Origin: Piper betle
Taxonomy: Eukaryota > Streptophyta > Magnoliopsida > Piperales > Piperaceae
DNA length: 64,000 nt
Reading direction: 5' to 3'
Assembly (NCBI GenBank): GCA_033002965.1
Contig: JAURVB010012315.1
Location: 62,001 to 126,000 of the forward strand
Made by a program: the position numbers and the translations under genes. Numbering within the stretch: position 1 is the stretch's first letter; each line of letters opens with the position of its first letter. This document shows positions 25,736-38,149 of this stretch, in pieces. Below the pieces are notes generated by a model. That model worked only from the letters and a program-made list of their open reading frames with translations, made no database searches and was not told the origin of the DNA.

Positions 25736-27565
25736 GACAGGCAATCATCGTTAACTTGACCTAGTTTTTTGGTTCTTTAAATTTTCTATTTCTGTCTTGT
25801 GACATCTTTGTGCCTGCCTTTAATTGCCTAAATGTTTCTAGTTATGTTGAATCTTTTATGTGTCTTTTTCATGATTTTACTACATGGTCCCTCTAATCTT
25901 CTAATATGGAAGTGTTGCAGTGAAAGCAATGCACACTTTGTGAGGTGGTCTGATGGAAGCATACATTGTCTGATTGGGAATGAAATCCATGACATATCTG
26001 TGCAGGAGGCACAACATGATCAAACAAACCTTTTTCTTCGACACATAAAGGTTTTATATATCATTCTGATCAGAACTATAATGGACTTTGGATGGTTCCC
26101 TGCTGAATAATAGGTGTATGAAATCTTATCTCTTGCAGCTTGTATCAGATGGATTCAGAAAAGCTGCAATACATATTTGGCCGTATCATCAGCATAGTTT
26201 ATGATGGCCCTGTTTAAAGGTTGGTCTTTAATTTGTATAACCTAATGTATGACAATATTGGTCTTCTTTGTAAAATAATAATATAGATTTGATCTTTTTT
26301 ATGCATCTTGTAAGCTTGTGATAATGCAACTCCAGGGGATATTGCAATCACAAGGGAGGATATTAAAAAAAATGAGGTTCATGCCTTCATCTTTATCATC
26401 AAAGTCTCATCGACTTCTGACAGCTCTTGTTGATTCTCGGCCTAAAAAAGTTTACAAGGTCAAGAACTGCATCACTGACATTGATCCTGAGAGGGAGAAA
26501 GAAGAAAAAGAGAAGGTTAGTACAATATTCTATCTCTGACTCTTTACGTTTAACTTAGACAGATATGCTATTGAGCGTATAGCATCCTAAATGCGAGGAT
26601 GAAAATCCACTTTCATAGGGGCTTCATGTGAAATTGATGATAATCCTTTATATACAAGGATATCACAAGTCACTAAATGTACTGGCTAATGCTGTCGGGT
26701 TTAATAAACTACATTCTGTGTCAGCTTCTTAAGGACTTTGCAAATGCTTATTGCAGGCCTAAGGACAAACAATCAGAGCAAATGATCTGCTTCACCGGAA
26801 AAGAGAGAAAATAAGCCGTAAATATTCTCGAACTGTGGAGAGAGGAGGCTTTTAGAGGAAGCATTGGATGGGGTTTATTTGCAAATAGTGCTTTCTCTTG
26901 TTTCTACTGTCCATCCATTTTCTCTTTTAATCAACAGATGCCTCATCTTAGATTGCCGATAGCATCAGTTTCACTAAGCTTCATTTTATTTAGTATTTTA
27001 TGTAAGTCGAATAACTGTGAAATTTGCATCCATCAATAGAATTTCGCTTAAAAGGTAGTGGGCTTTGCAAAAATTTCGTTGGTCAGGAAACTGCCTTGTT
27101 TATTGGTGGCTAGCTTGCCTTTGGCAACATTTTGGTTCATGGTTCTGAGCAAATATGTAGTTTTTAATTCTCGATGTTGAGAGCAGAATTTGTTGTAACT
27201 CAATAATTGCGTTAGGAAAATTCTTTTATTAGATCCTATGGTATACATGGATGGATGGGACATGGTTTATATAATAATATTACGAGATAGTTCAGACAAA
27301 TTATCTTCTCTTCGTGCCTTCCTTTTCCGGATGATGAACATGATGACTACTATCCGCGTCATCATTCACATCGGCATATCTTGAGGAAGATTTGGAAGAA
27401 GCATTGGCTGAGGAGCGTGTTTTGAATGCAAAGAGGTTGAGTTTCTCTAGTTTAGTGACTTTATGGTAGCCACTTTGGTACCTTTCTCTGATTTTGCCAG
27501 ACCAGAACTAAGACTTTTTAGGCCTACTAACATATATGAAAAGCCCTAGGCTCAGTAGAACATTC
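25736..27565 (+). pseudogene. LEO1/VIP4-like, broken copy 2
   Basis: Exon blocks 25921-26050 (SNAHFVRWSDGS...NLFLRHIK, donor GT intact), 26336-26515 (GILQSQGRIL...DPEREKEEKEK), 26757-26872 and about 27331-27435 (DDYYPRHH..., then EEDLEEALAEERVLNAK in the next frame). Introns match copy 1. Breaks: 2 nt lost at the start of the first block, a TAA codon at the start of the third, a deletion removing the RQLSPG part of the third, and a one-base shift in the fourth. The next exon is cut at 27565 by the copia LTR. It keeps features that copy 1 lost, so both derive from a more complete parent. Confidence 0.85.
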
Positions 27566-29439
27566 TGTTGGGATTAATTAAACATCTAAATCTTCATTTC
27601 ATCACATAACGGACAAGAAGTCCCAATTGAAATAGACACATGCAAAAAGAAATACTTTCTAAAAGTGACAAAAGTAATTTTTCATGGAAACCCCAAATTT
27701 AGGGAAAAACCACGGGTAGATGGTCGAATCTAATTCATTATATCATAACTTGATACATAAAATATCTACGAGAGAATAAACTCCTCAATACTAATTTATT
27801 ATAATTTTTATATAATTAGTATTAACTAAAAATTAAGAAAATAGAGAATAACGGATTAAGAACTTAGTAAAGTTACCATTGACGATTGCAAACGAATATT
27901 AACAAAACATTTATATATTTTTAATCTACATAATTTTTCTCTTCTCTCTATGTTGCCCTTTTTACTCCACACCCCCCTTCAAAAAAGAAAAGCGTCAGAT
28001 CATTGCTTTTTATCTCTTTTACAATGCAAAACACGTTTTCTACAAAATGTTGGATTTTGCCCAAAATAGGGTTGCTATTTTGCGTGTTTATGGAGGAGGG
28101 ACAATGATAACTCTATAAAAGAGTTATTATTCTTTGCATTTCATGTTGATTTTTTATGTTTTGAGTGATTTTTATTTCAATTTTATTAGTTTAAATGCTT
28201 ATTAGATATTATTAATAATGCGAGAAATTATTGTGAGTTTATTGTAAAAAGTGCTACTTAATACTATTCTAAGAGGGTATAAGAGTTAGAAGATTATCCT
28301 TAACCAACTAATGAGAGTTGGTTGCAAATGAGTATAAGGATAAGCCAGATCTTCTTAGAGATAAGCGTGATCTTCATGAAGATATGGTGTAAAGATCTTT
28401 AGAGATATGGATATCTTTGGACGTTAAGGATAAACATGCTCTTCTTAAGATATTCTTAATGATCTTTAGAGTTGCAAATAAACATGGAGAAGTTCTATTT
28501 AAGGGGACATCCTTTTGTGTAGAAAAAAAGAAAAAATAGAAGAACAACATTAGATGGCTAAGTGACGATGCGAAAGACGAGAGAAGAAAGACGAAGAAGT
28601 TGGATCAGAAGAAGAAGACGGTTTCTCCAAAAGAGTTTTTCTCTATTTTGATTTACTTTTCTTTGTAATTAATAATATCTTTCATATCACATATGAATTT
28701 CTTATGTTTAATCGAATACTTTACAGAGTACATTCTTTTCTAGGATTTTCAATCACACATAGTGCATGGATTAATAAAAGTTATTAATTTTTATTTATGT
28801 GATTATGATGTTGGATTATCTATTTTATTCTGTTCATTAATGCTATCATTAGCCTGATCACCTATTAATTGATGTAGAGATTTGATCTTGTCTAGAGATA
28901 GAAAGATTAAATTTATCAATGAATAAAATAGCCTTTGTTTATCTATTTTAGGTGATTTACATATGAGATAGAGATATATTCATATATCTTGGGTAACTGT
29001 TAAGGGCATAACTTAAAGTATCATTTTGCATACATAATTTCATAGAGATATAGGAGTTGGGTGCGAGTGATAAGTTTATGATGAATCTAAGAGATATTAT
29101 AAATAATTAATTCCTATGGTTAATATTCTAAGTGCGTAATTCATAGGTAGAAGTTATAACTTTAATCATATAGAATACTAGGTAATATTGAAAATCCTAG
29201 GTTTGTCGTCTTGAAGTAAATATTTGATTTATATATTACATTTTAGATTAGTTTAGTCTTAAACCATAATTTAATCACTCTTTGAATTTATTTCTATTTA
29301 AGTACAATTAATTAAATTAGTTCTGGTAACTGAAAATTTCTAGTAATAATTCCTTGTGGGACAATACTTTCTTATCATTTTTATTACTTGATTTGGTACG
29401 TGCACTTGAGTTATAATTTACAAGTTAGACAACCCAACA
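27566..29439 (-). mobile_element. long copia LTR (3' LTR of the element at 29440-30838), possibly composite
   Basis: Ends are TGTTGGG and CCCAACA (perfect 7-base inverted match). On the minus strand it follows a polypurine tract GAAGGGGAGGTT, which places it as the 3' LTR. At about 1.87 kb it is long; an inner TGTTGGAT at about 28050 leaves open that one LTR is nested in another. The right part has a TATTTAAGG promoter-like site near 28497 and a purine-rich stretch near 28560-28625. Confidence 0.6.
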
Positions 29440-30838
29440 AACCTCCCCTTCACGATTCCATGAAATACTTCTAGTTGGCAAGGGAAGCTCCATCCATGTT
29501 TGCTCCATTCCTATAGTAAGTATGTTTCTCTTTTGACACAACTTTAGTCATCATGTATGAAACATTCCTTTCAATATGAATTTTTATTAGATCAACAGAT
29601 TACTTTCCAACACATTTCTTACCTAGTGAAATCTCCCATCAATATGTTTGCTCCTAGAATGAATTGAATTCTTACTCAGGTGTATTGCACTCTGGCTATC
29701 ATAGTGGACAATGTATTTCTCTTATTTAACACCAATTTCATTTAAACATATCTTCGACCGTAGCATCTCCTTCCAAGCTTTTGTTGCATCAATAAATTTG
29801 GCTTTAGTTGTAGATAATGCCACACACTTTTGCAACTTAGAATGCCAAGACACAACCCCAATAGCAAAATTAACAACAAACCCAAATGTTGACCTTCTTG
29901 TCTCCAAGTCACTTGCCATGTCTGCATTGGTGTAGCCAACCAACAAATGTTTATCACTTCCAAAACATAAACATATTTTGGATGTACCTCTAAAATACCT
30001 CATTTTCCATTTAACTGTTTGCCAATGCTCTTTGTTTGGATTTGCTAAATGTTTGCTAACTGTTCTAACTACATATTCTATGTCCGGCCTTTACAAACCA
30101 TAGCATACATCAAACTACCAACCGCATAAGCAAAATGAATCTTTATCATTTCCTTCATCTCTATTTCACTTAAGTCACTTTTCTTTAATTTGAAGTGACC
30201 CCCAAGTGGAACTCAAACTGGCTTTGCATCTTTTATGTTGAATTTTTTAAGCACCTTTTCTATGTACTTTTTTTGTGACACCCAAAGCTTTCTAGCTTCT
30301 CTTTCACGCCGAATGGACATTCTCAAGATTCGCTTTGCCGATCCCAAATCCTTCATTGGAAAGGATTTATTCAAGTTCTTTAAATTTCCAATCTTAGCCC
30401 CATCATGGACTACAATCAACATGTCATCTACATAAAGCAACAAAATAATAAAGTCAACATCATCAAACCTCTTGATGAATACACAGTGATCAGAAACAGA
30501 TTTCTTGCACCCATTCCTTTCCATAAAAGATCAAACTTTTTGTACCACTGTCAGTAGTTTGATTCAAACCACACAAACTCTTTTTAGTCTGCACACCATC
30601 TTTTTTTTGTTTGACTTTAAAACCCTCTGGTTGCTCCATGTATATGGTCTCCTTAAGATCACTATGAAGAAAGGCTGTCTTCACATCTAATTGTTCAACT
30701 TTCAAATCCAAACGTGCAACCAAAGCCAAAACAATTCTAATAAAAAGACATTTTAACAATAGGAGAAAAATTTCATCGAAATAAATACCTTTCTTCTGTC
30801 CAAAGCCCTTCACCACCAACCTTGCCTTGTACCTTGGT
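29440..30838 (-). mobile_element. Ty1/copia RT-RNase H remnant
   Basis: Minus-strand fragments read RNase H (DSQSAIHLSKNSIHSRSKHI near 29620-29700; 29722-30003) and reverse transcriptase (30213-30524 and 30490-30819), including LDVKTAFLHSDLKETIYMEQ and an intact YVDDM at 30420-30434. Frameshifts separate the blocks. The upstream RT, integrase and gag are missing: at 30838 the sequence switches from the KARLVVKG region to gypsy leader DNA. Confidence 0.85.
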
Positions 30839-33800
30839 TATGTGTTATTTTCTTTATGTTTGATTATCATTTGTTTATGCATCAATTAGTGTGGTCACCC
30901 TTGTTTTTTGTGATCTAGAGATTGAAAGGACTTTGAGAAACTTGCGTGCCGCTGGAAGAAGAGCACAAGAAGGTATTGAACAAGAAGTCATGGACCCACA
31001 ACAACAACAAATGCCTCCACTTCCACCGATTGTAGCAGTAGCCAATGATGACAATAGGGCAATCCAAGAATGGGTTGTACCTCTTGCAAGAGGGTTACTG
31101 TAACACCCCAAATCCGGTCCACACTCGTGAACCGAACCGGCATGTTACCGGCCCCGGTTAGGTCGGCTAACTCGAACCTAACTCATACGGATCCAATCTC
31201 GGCGTCTTAAGATGAAGATACAACTCTCAAAGCATGGATGAATACACAAACCCTAACATGGTACTACGTGAATGACATACAAATCAGAGTGCACACCAAG
31301 ACAATCCCGATAAAAATTAATGAAAACTTTGAAATATAACGGATAGAGTTTCCCCTAAAAATGCAATTAGGGGCCACCCTGTCAAATATACATATGCAAA
31401 TATATATCTAACCATATATCAAATAATTTCATTCATATAAAATATAAAATCTAACATGCTGTAACTTATTTTAAAACTTGGGTCTCAACCCACTCCGCTG
31501 CGCAACTCTGATCATATTTTGCATTCTGTTATCGTGTCTTAACATTTCATTCATATCATATCATCATGCTCAAACATTTACTCATAGCATGTGTATAAAA
31601 TAACATCATAAACAAACATTAAATATTTAATCACCCAATGTGTGTGTGCAGAAGACCTTATTGCTCCTCCGTCCCAGCTGGCTCATCCATCTCGTGCTTA
31701 TCACCTACATATATATAAGAAAAACGTCAGTAACAAGCGTTACTGGTCCGGAAAATAAAATAACTATAACAAACTGGCTATGAGAGCAAACTCTCATCTG
31801 AAAGAAAACATCATACTCCACGTGAACACTCTGAAGGGCACTACTGAGGAGCCACTGGGCTGCAGACCCGGTAGCATCTCGAACTTACTGCTCTGCTGCT
31901 GGTACTGTGCTACTCTCAGCACTTCTTTTTCAGTACTTCTCATGAAACTTTATCCTAAGCCCTCTCCGAACCTCCATATCTCTCCTGGCCTTGAGCACGA
32001 AGGCCGAGTACTCTCAGGAAGTCGCCTTTAGTACCCTTTGAACCACAAGTCCGGACATGCGCTGTACTAAACAGTACCCGTAAACCTCCACGTTCTCCGG
32101 GTGTGAGGAACTCAAACGCGGAGTTGTCAGGATCCCTCGGGAATGGAACAGTCCGCTGGCACTAATCCAGAGCCCGCTTTGACTGTCACGGCATCCTCTG
32201 CATGGTACGTGCAGTCGGTTTCTCCATCTCTCGTCTCACTGAAAACTCGATAAAACTATATATATAGGCCTGGGAAGGGATTCATATAATAGGCCCGAAG
32301 GCAACTTGTGGTGGATCTTGTTTTCGAAATCATCCTCGAGGGATCTCATCCTCGAGGGGTTATTAATCCGGAAATATTCGATTAAATGGCCCGAGTTAAG
32401 TGGGATCCGATAAAACGCCACTTAACCCGCCCTGCAATAATAAAATAAACATACAATGGAAGAGCATAAAACAAGACGAGTCCTAAACGGACCTGGTGGA
32501 AGCTCCAAGCGTGTCATCGCGCCTAGGCGGCGAGCTCCTACTTCGTACCTACACATCAAAACTAGATACTAACGCCCGCCAACTAAATGATGCATCAAAC
32601 TCAACAAACATCACCCAATACGAATAACATCCATCAACAATCAAGTAATCATAATGTAAAAATAATTCTACGTCATCCTATTCATACCAATTTTATACTG
32701 TTTTTCTAAGTTACGTCATACTCGATTAACATGCTCATATTTACTTATCTCACTAGACTACTTATCCTCCATTCACTATCAATCACATCATGTAACTTCA
32801 TTCATACTCTGACATTCATCATGATAATTAATCAACCCTAGCATGCTATGCTAACAATTATCATCAATTTTAAATAAATCAATCGGAGGTAATTATACCT
32901 CACGTCGTCGGCAATCGGCGACGGCTAGGGTTCCGTCGCGCGTCTCGGAGCTCAAATTTGGCGCTCATCGGCGTCCGAAGCTCGATCGGGCTCCACTGGG
33001 TGAGCCCCGCGGAAGATCCGGTGAATTCCGGCGAATTCCAGAAATTCCGATTTTTCGACGGTTTTCCGGCAGCTACTGGCGGTTTTCCGGCGACTTCCGG
33101 TGGTTTTCCGGCAACCATCGCCTACGGTGCCTACTAGTCGGAAAGGGGTCGTGTTGGGTACCCTCGGAACCGGCTCGGCGAGCCCGACTCATCTATGGCC
33201 TCAACATGGTCGACGGAGTTGGCGGCTCGCCGGAAAATGGTCAAAACAGTGGTGGCGGCGGTGGGTGACTCGATCCGGCCGGGATGGGCGGCGCTGGCCT
33301 CCGTTCCGGTCGGGGACGGTCGTGGGTTGGTCGAAGACGTCGAGGTGACCACTCGATCACGGCGGCGACGGTCGCCGGCGGCGAAATCGGCAACGCGAAG
33401 CACAACGCGGGCGCGGCGATTGGCGAGGCGTTCCGGCGTCGCGGCGGCCACATGGTGGCCGGACCTGGTCGGGGCGGCAGGCCGACGTTGTCGCCGAGCT
33501 GGGCGGCGTCGGTCGATGGCCGGGCGGCGCCGACAGCGGCGGCGGTGGCGCGCGAACAGGGGCGGCGTGGGCGAGGGTTTGGGCGCGGGGAAGAAAAAGT
33601 CGGGGTGAAAATGGGTGGCAAACTCGTAAATAATACTTGACTCGTCTCCGGCTCGAGTCAAGTATCATAACTAACTCGTATTAAATCCTAAAAAATTCAT
33701 AAAAATCGGGAAAAATCCCGTAAAATCAAACAACACCAAAAAAATTATAATGATATGCTCTAGAACTATCAACCCACCCAAAATGCCCGCGACGCGTCCT

Positions 33801-36800
33801 AACGCGGTAAACGGCCTAAAACTAATTCTACGATCCACTATATATAAAATAAAAAAATCACTGGCATACTCTCATATATTCTGATAACTCATTCTGTTCT
33901 GCTGTATTCATGACGTTATCATCATATACTTGGGTACGCATGACCCTCATAGCTCATACACGCGACTGACATCGGCTCAGTACACGTGTCCTGAAACTGA
34001 CTCAACTCGAAAAATAACGGTCGACCCGACCGGTTCTGAATATAAAACCCTGACTCGAATCGTGGGTTTTACAGTTACAACTTAGTATTATTGCACCACC
34101 GGTGGATGCGACCCACTTCGAGCTTAAACCAGTTTTATTTAACATGTTACAAACTATAGGACAATTTAGTAGATTGCCTACTGAAAATCCTAATAGGCAT
34201 ATCATCGATTTCCTATCAGTTTGTGATAAGTATAAGCAACATGGTGTCTTTGACGATGCTCTTCGCATTCGCTTATTTCCATTATCATTAATAGGAAGTG
34301 TGAATGAGTGGTTGTCATCATTAGATTCAATTACCACTTGAGATGAATTTTCTAAAAATTTTTGTTAAAATATTTTCCTCCTAAAACTGCTAAATTACGT
34401 AACGAAATTTTATTTTTTTGCAGTTTGATGGTGAGTCACTCTTTGAGACATGGGAAAGATCTAAAGGATTGTTGAAAAAGTGCCCAACCATGGTATAGAA
34501 AGATGGATACAACTCTAAACTTTCTATAGCCGGTTGTTGGGGTAAACAAAGAACATAGTTGATGCAGTGGCCAATGGATTGTTTCTTAAGAAGAACCCAC
34601 ATGATGCTTTTCAACTGCTAGAATTGATGGTTCCTAGCAACCACCATGCAACACAAGAAAGGCACCCAAGGAGGATTAACAGAGTTTTAGAATTAGATGC
34701 ACTTGCTGCTTTATTTGCTCAGGTTAGTTCTTTAGCTAATCAAGTTCAAAATCTTAATATGCAGGGACAAGTTAAGGCTATGGAGTGGCCAAGGACATTC
34801 TACAGGTCAATGGTAGTAGATCAAGTTAACTACGTAGGCAACTTTAATAGGAACAACAATCCTTATTCCAATACCTACAATGAGGCTGGCTCAATAGCCC
34901 TAATTTTTCATGGAATAATTCTCCACAATCGATTACTGTCCTCAATAATCCACCGCCTCCATCACAGCATTCTCTACCCCCTTCACTTCCTTTTCAGCCA
35001 CAACAACCAGATTTGATCCAGATGTTTAATTCTATGCAACAAATTATGCAACAATTCATGCAGAATCAGCAACAACAACAACAACAGTTTATGCACCAAG
35101 TTATGGTGCAATTAAACAAGGAACCAAGTGAGCAACCCAAGGGTGCACTTCCCAGCCAACCAGAACAACTAAGGAAAGATGGTCAAGAGCATTGCAAAGC
35201 CGTAACAACCCGGAGTGGTATTACTTTACAAGAACTAGTTCAGCCCAATGAAGTTAAGGAAAAAAATGAAAACTAAACAACAAAAGAGAAATATGAGGTA
35301 CATATAGAAGAGGTTGCAAAAAAGGTACGATTTCCTTCTAGATTAAGGAAACAAAGTGATGAAAAATATTTCAAAAAATTTCTTGATATATTTAAGAAAT
35401 TATAAATTAACATACCTTTCGTTGAAACACTTGAATAGATGCCTAGTTATGTAAAATATTTGAAGGATATTCTAGCAAAGAAAAGGAGAGTAGATGACAA
35501 TGAAGTTGTGGCCATGACAGAGGAATGTAGTGCTTTCCTCCAAATAAGACTACCTCCAAAGATGAAAGACCCGAGCAAATTTGTGATTCTATGTGCAATT
35601 GGAAGAAATATTCATTGTAATATTTTATGTGACTTAGGTTCTAGCATTAATCTTATGCCTTTTTCTGTTTTCAAAAAGTTAGGAATCTAGGATATTGCTC
35701 CAACCAACATTCCAATTGGCTGATTGGTCACTGGTATATCCTAAAGGAGTCATTGAAGATGTTTTAATAAAGGTTGACAAGTTTATCTTTCCTGTAGATT
35801 TTGTGGTGCTTGAAATGGAAGGAAGGAATGACGATATACCACTCATTGTTAGGAGAGGTTTCTTAGCAACTGGGAGAACACTGATCGACACAGCAAGTGA
35901 AAAACTTACACTTGTGGTAAACAACGATTGTGTCACATATAACATCTTTAAATCCATGAATTGCCCGGATGAAACATATGATTGTTCTAGAATTGAACTA
36001 TTTAATAAAATAATGTACAAAAGGGGGTTAGTTGAGTGATTCATTACATAAAGCTATAAATTCTCTTTGTGAAGAAGATATTGATGTGGAAGAGATGGTT
36101 AAAGTATTAGATTCACAACCAATCTTACCTAGGAGATTCAGAGTTGTGGAAACTTTAGATCTACCATTCCACAGATTGCTACCATCAGTTGAAGTACCAC
36201 CTATTTTGGAGATTATCAAAATGGTCGGGCTGTAGATGTTAAACCAAACACTTCTTGGGAGGCAACCCAAGTGATTTCTTTTAAAAGTTTATTTTTATTT
36301 GTAGATTTTTTAATATTTCTTTTTATTTTGTAGCATGGGACAAGTTCAAATTCATCATTCACGACAATCATCCACCGACTTATTAGTTGAGGGAGTCCTT
36401 GCTCTTCTCTTTATTTTTCTAACATGGAAGACAATGTTTAGTTTAAGTGGGGGGGGGTGATGCCTTAATTTTGTGCATATTGTTCATGCTCGACTCATGT
36501 TTAGATTTAGATATACATATATATAGTGTAGTTTAGTGTAAAAATTTTATTATGTAACAATATATTAGTCTCTTGTTCAATGATAGATACATGTGAATTA
36601 GTCTTACCTTTCTTGGGAAAACTTGATTAATTGATATGAGGGATGAACTAAGTAAAAGATTGCATTCGAGAGTTAGTTCTCTTATTATTTTCACAATCCT
36701 TTGGTTTAGATGATTTTAATTAATGTTTTGCAATAAGGATTTTACATGATGGTCATGACTTTTAGAATTTGCCCTAGCGACTTTTGAGGCAAAATATTCG

Positions 36801-37784
36801 GCTTGCCATGTCGATGGAAAATGATATAGGCAATTCTTTTTGATGAGTCTGGGCCTTTCTTCAAGCCTACCTAATATGAATTATCCTTTACACATAATTT
36901 CATGGCCTTTATTATACGTGTTTGTTTGATTACCCTTATTTTAGCCTTGCCCTTTTTATTGACAATATATCTGGCCGCTTGAGTCCTAGTACCCTAGTGT
37001 TTTGAATTCATTCTAAATTCTAACATGGATGAAACTTTGAGTAGTATGGGGAAGGCATTGCTTTTCATAGAGTGGTGATTGAGTAAATAGTGTGGATTTT
37101 CCTGACACTTTGCTTTGTAAAAAAAGAAGAAGAAGAAAATGGGAAAAAAAGATGAGGCAATGATCCTCCATCGGTACACACAAGATGAAAAATGGGCTTC
37201 CACTGGTTTGAAATAAAAAAAGCAGCAAATAGCTAATGGAAAATCAAAGCAAAGTTAGTTCTTATATTGAGTTAACTCGCTATTATATTTAAGGAAGTTT
37301 GTGTCATATTGTTACGGTGTTTGGGGATTTGTTGTACATGTATATTAGGATTTATAAAGGATTTTTAATGTTAGGGTGCATATTAGCCTCTGATTTTTTA
37401 TCTTATTTATCCTATTTTTGGTCCCTAGCCCTTGGCCCCGCTACAACCTATAAAGACCTATTGATTCCATTGAATTGACATGGCCTACATTAGTGGAGAT
37501 GGGAGCGAAAGGTAAACATATTTAAGCATGTGCTTAATTGTATTCTCTTAATTGCAGATGGGAATAATTAGCCAATGGATTATCTTACACATACACAGGG
37601 AAAGCCTTCTTTTGGGTGTGATTGATGAAAGAGAATTTCTGATTTGATTGACATCTTGTTGCCTCTGGATAGTTTGATTAAGAATCATATGAGAACATAA
37701 TAGGGACTACGGATTTTTGTTTCGTAAAATTTTCTTGGTTATGATATTTTGCTCGGGATGCATAAAAGTTTAAGTTTGGGAGTG
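30839..37784 (+). mobile_element. Athila-like Ty3/gypsy remnant (gag and protease only), split by solo LTR B
   Basis: Gag begins near 30891 (EIERTLRNLR, then a Q/P-rich stretch), is interrupted at 31099-34073 and resumes with HFELKPVLFNM...NRHIIDFLSVC (34079-34341); frameshifts follow, then a Q-rich segment (35013-35276). An aspartic-protease-like segment at 35439-36044 has DLGSSINLMPFSVFKKLG and KVDKFIFPVDFVVLEME, typical of Athila. At about 36220 the frame passes from a PPILEI motif straight to NGRAVDVK-type 3' sequence and TTGGGAGGCAACCCAAG, so RT, RNase H and integrase are deleted. 36236-37784 is noncoding 3' DNA ending in the tract AAGTTTGGGAGTG. Confidence 0.8.
31099..34073 (+). mobile_element. 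solo LTR B, Del/Tekay-like, with perfect 5-bp target duplication
   Basis: Begins TGTAACACCCCAAATCC and ends CGTGGGTTTTACA. GTTAC flanks it on both sides (31094-31098 and 34074-34078). It is a near copy of solo LTR A in the opposite orientation, including the GC-rich block and a shared 61-codon antisense open frame (32236-32421 here, 15556-15741 in A). It sits in the Athila-like gag, whose frame continues across the insertion once one target copy is ignored. Confidence 0.9.
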
Positions 37785-38065
37785 TGTTAAGTGTATAAAG
37801 AATATAATATTTACCCATATTTTTAATGTGATTTTGTACTTCCCGGGTATAATAATTATTAATTAGGTGATATTTCTCGTTTTATTCTAGTTAATTAATA
37901 TTTTAGGAGATATGCTTAATTTTAGAGTTTAAATGCAGAAAAAGATAAAATAAATTAAGCTTTGGAATTGAAAGGTCATGGCCACCCAATGGTTATTATA
38001 AGGAGTTTACAAAGCTCAATGAGGATGGATGTACATTGGTTTGGTTGCATTTGAGTGTGTCGAGG
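37785..38065 (+). repeat. truncated 3' LTR of the Athila-like remnant
   Basis: Starts TGTTAAGTGTATAAAG right after the polypurine-like tract. The right end is uncertain; translocator-like DNA is recognisable from about 38150. No matching 5' LTR was found. Confidence 0.5.
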
Positions 38066-38149
38066 TGTTGGAAATTTAAATAGACATCATAATCAATTAA
38101 AATACGTCGATTTGTGAACACCTTCTTTGACTTTCTTATATAATATACG

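Noticed and set aside
33100..33668. Open frames up to 175 codons in solo LTR B
   Set aside because: Same GC-rich LTR block as in A; no conserved domain and no codon-level conservation visible.
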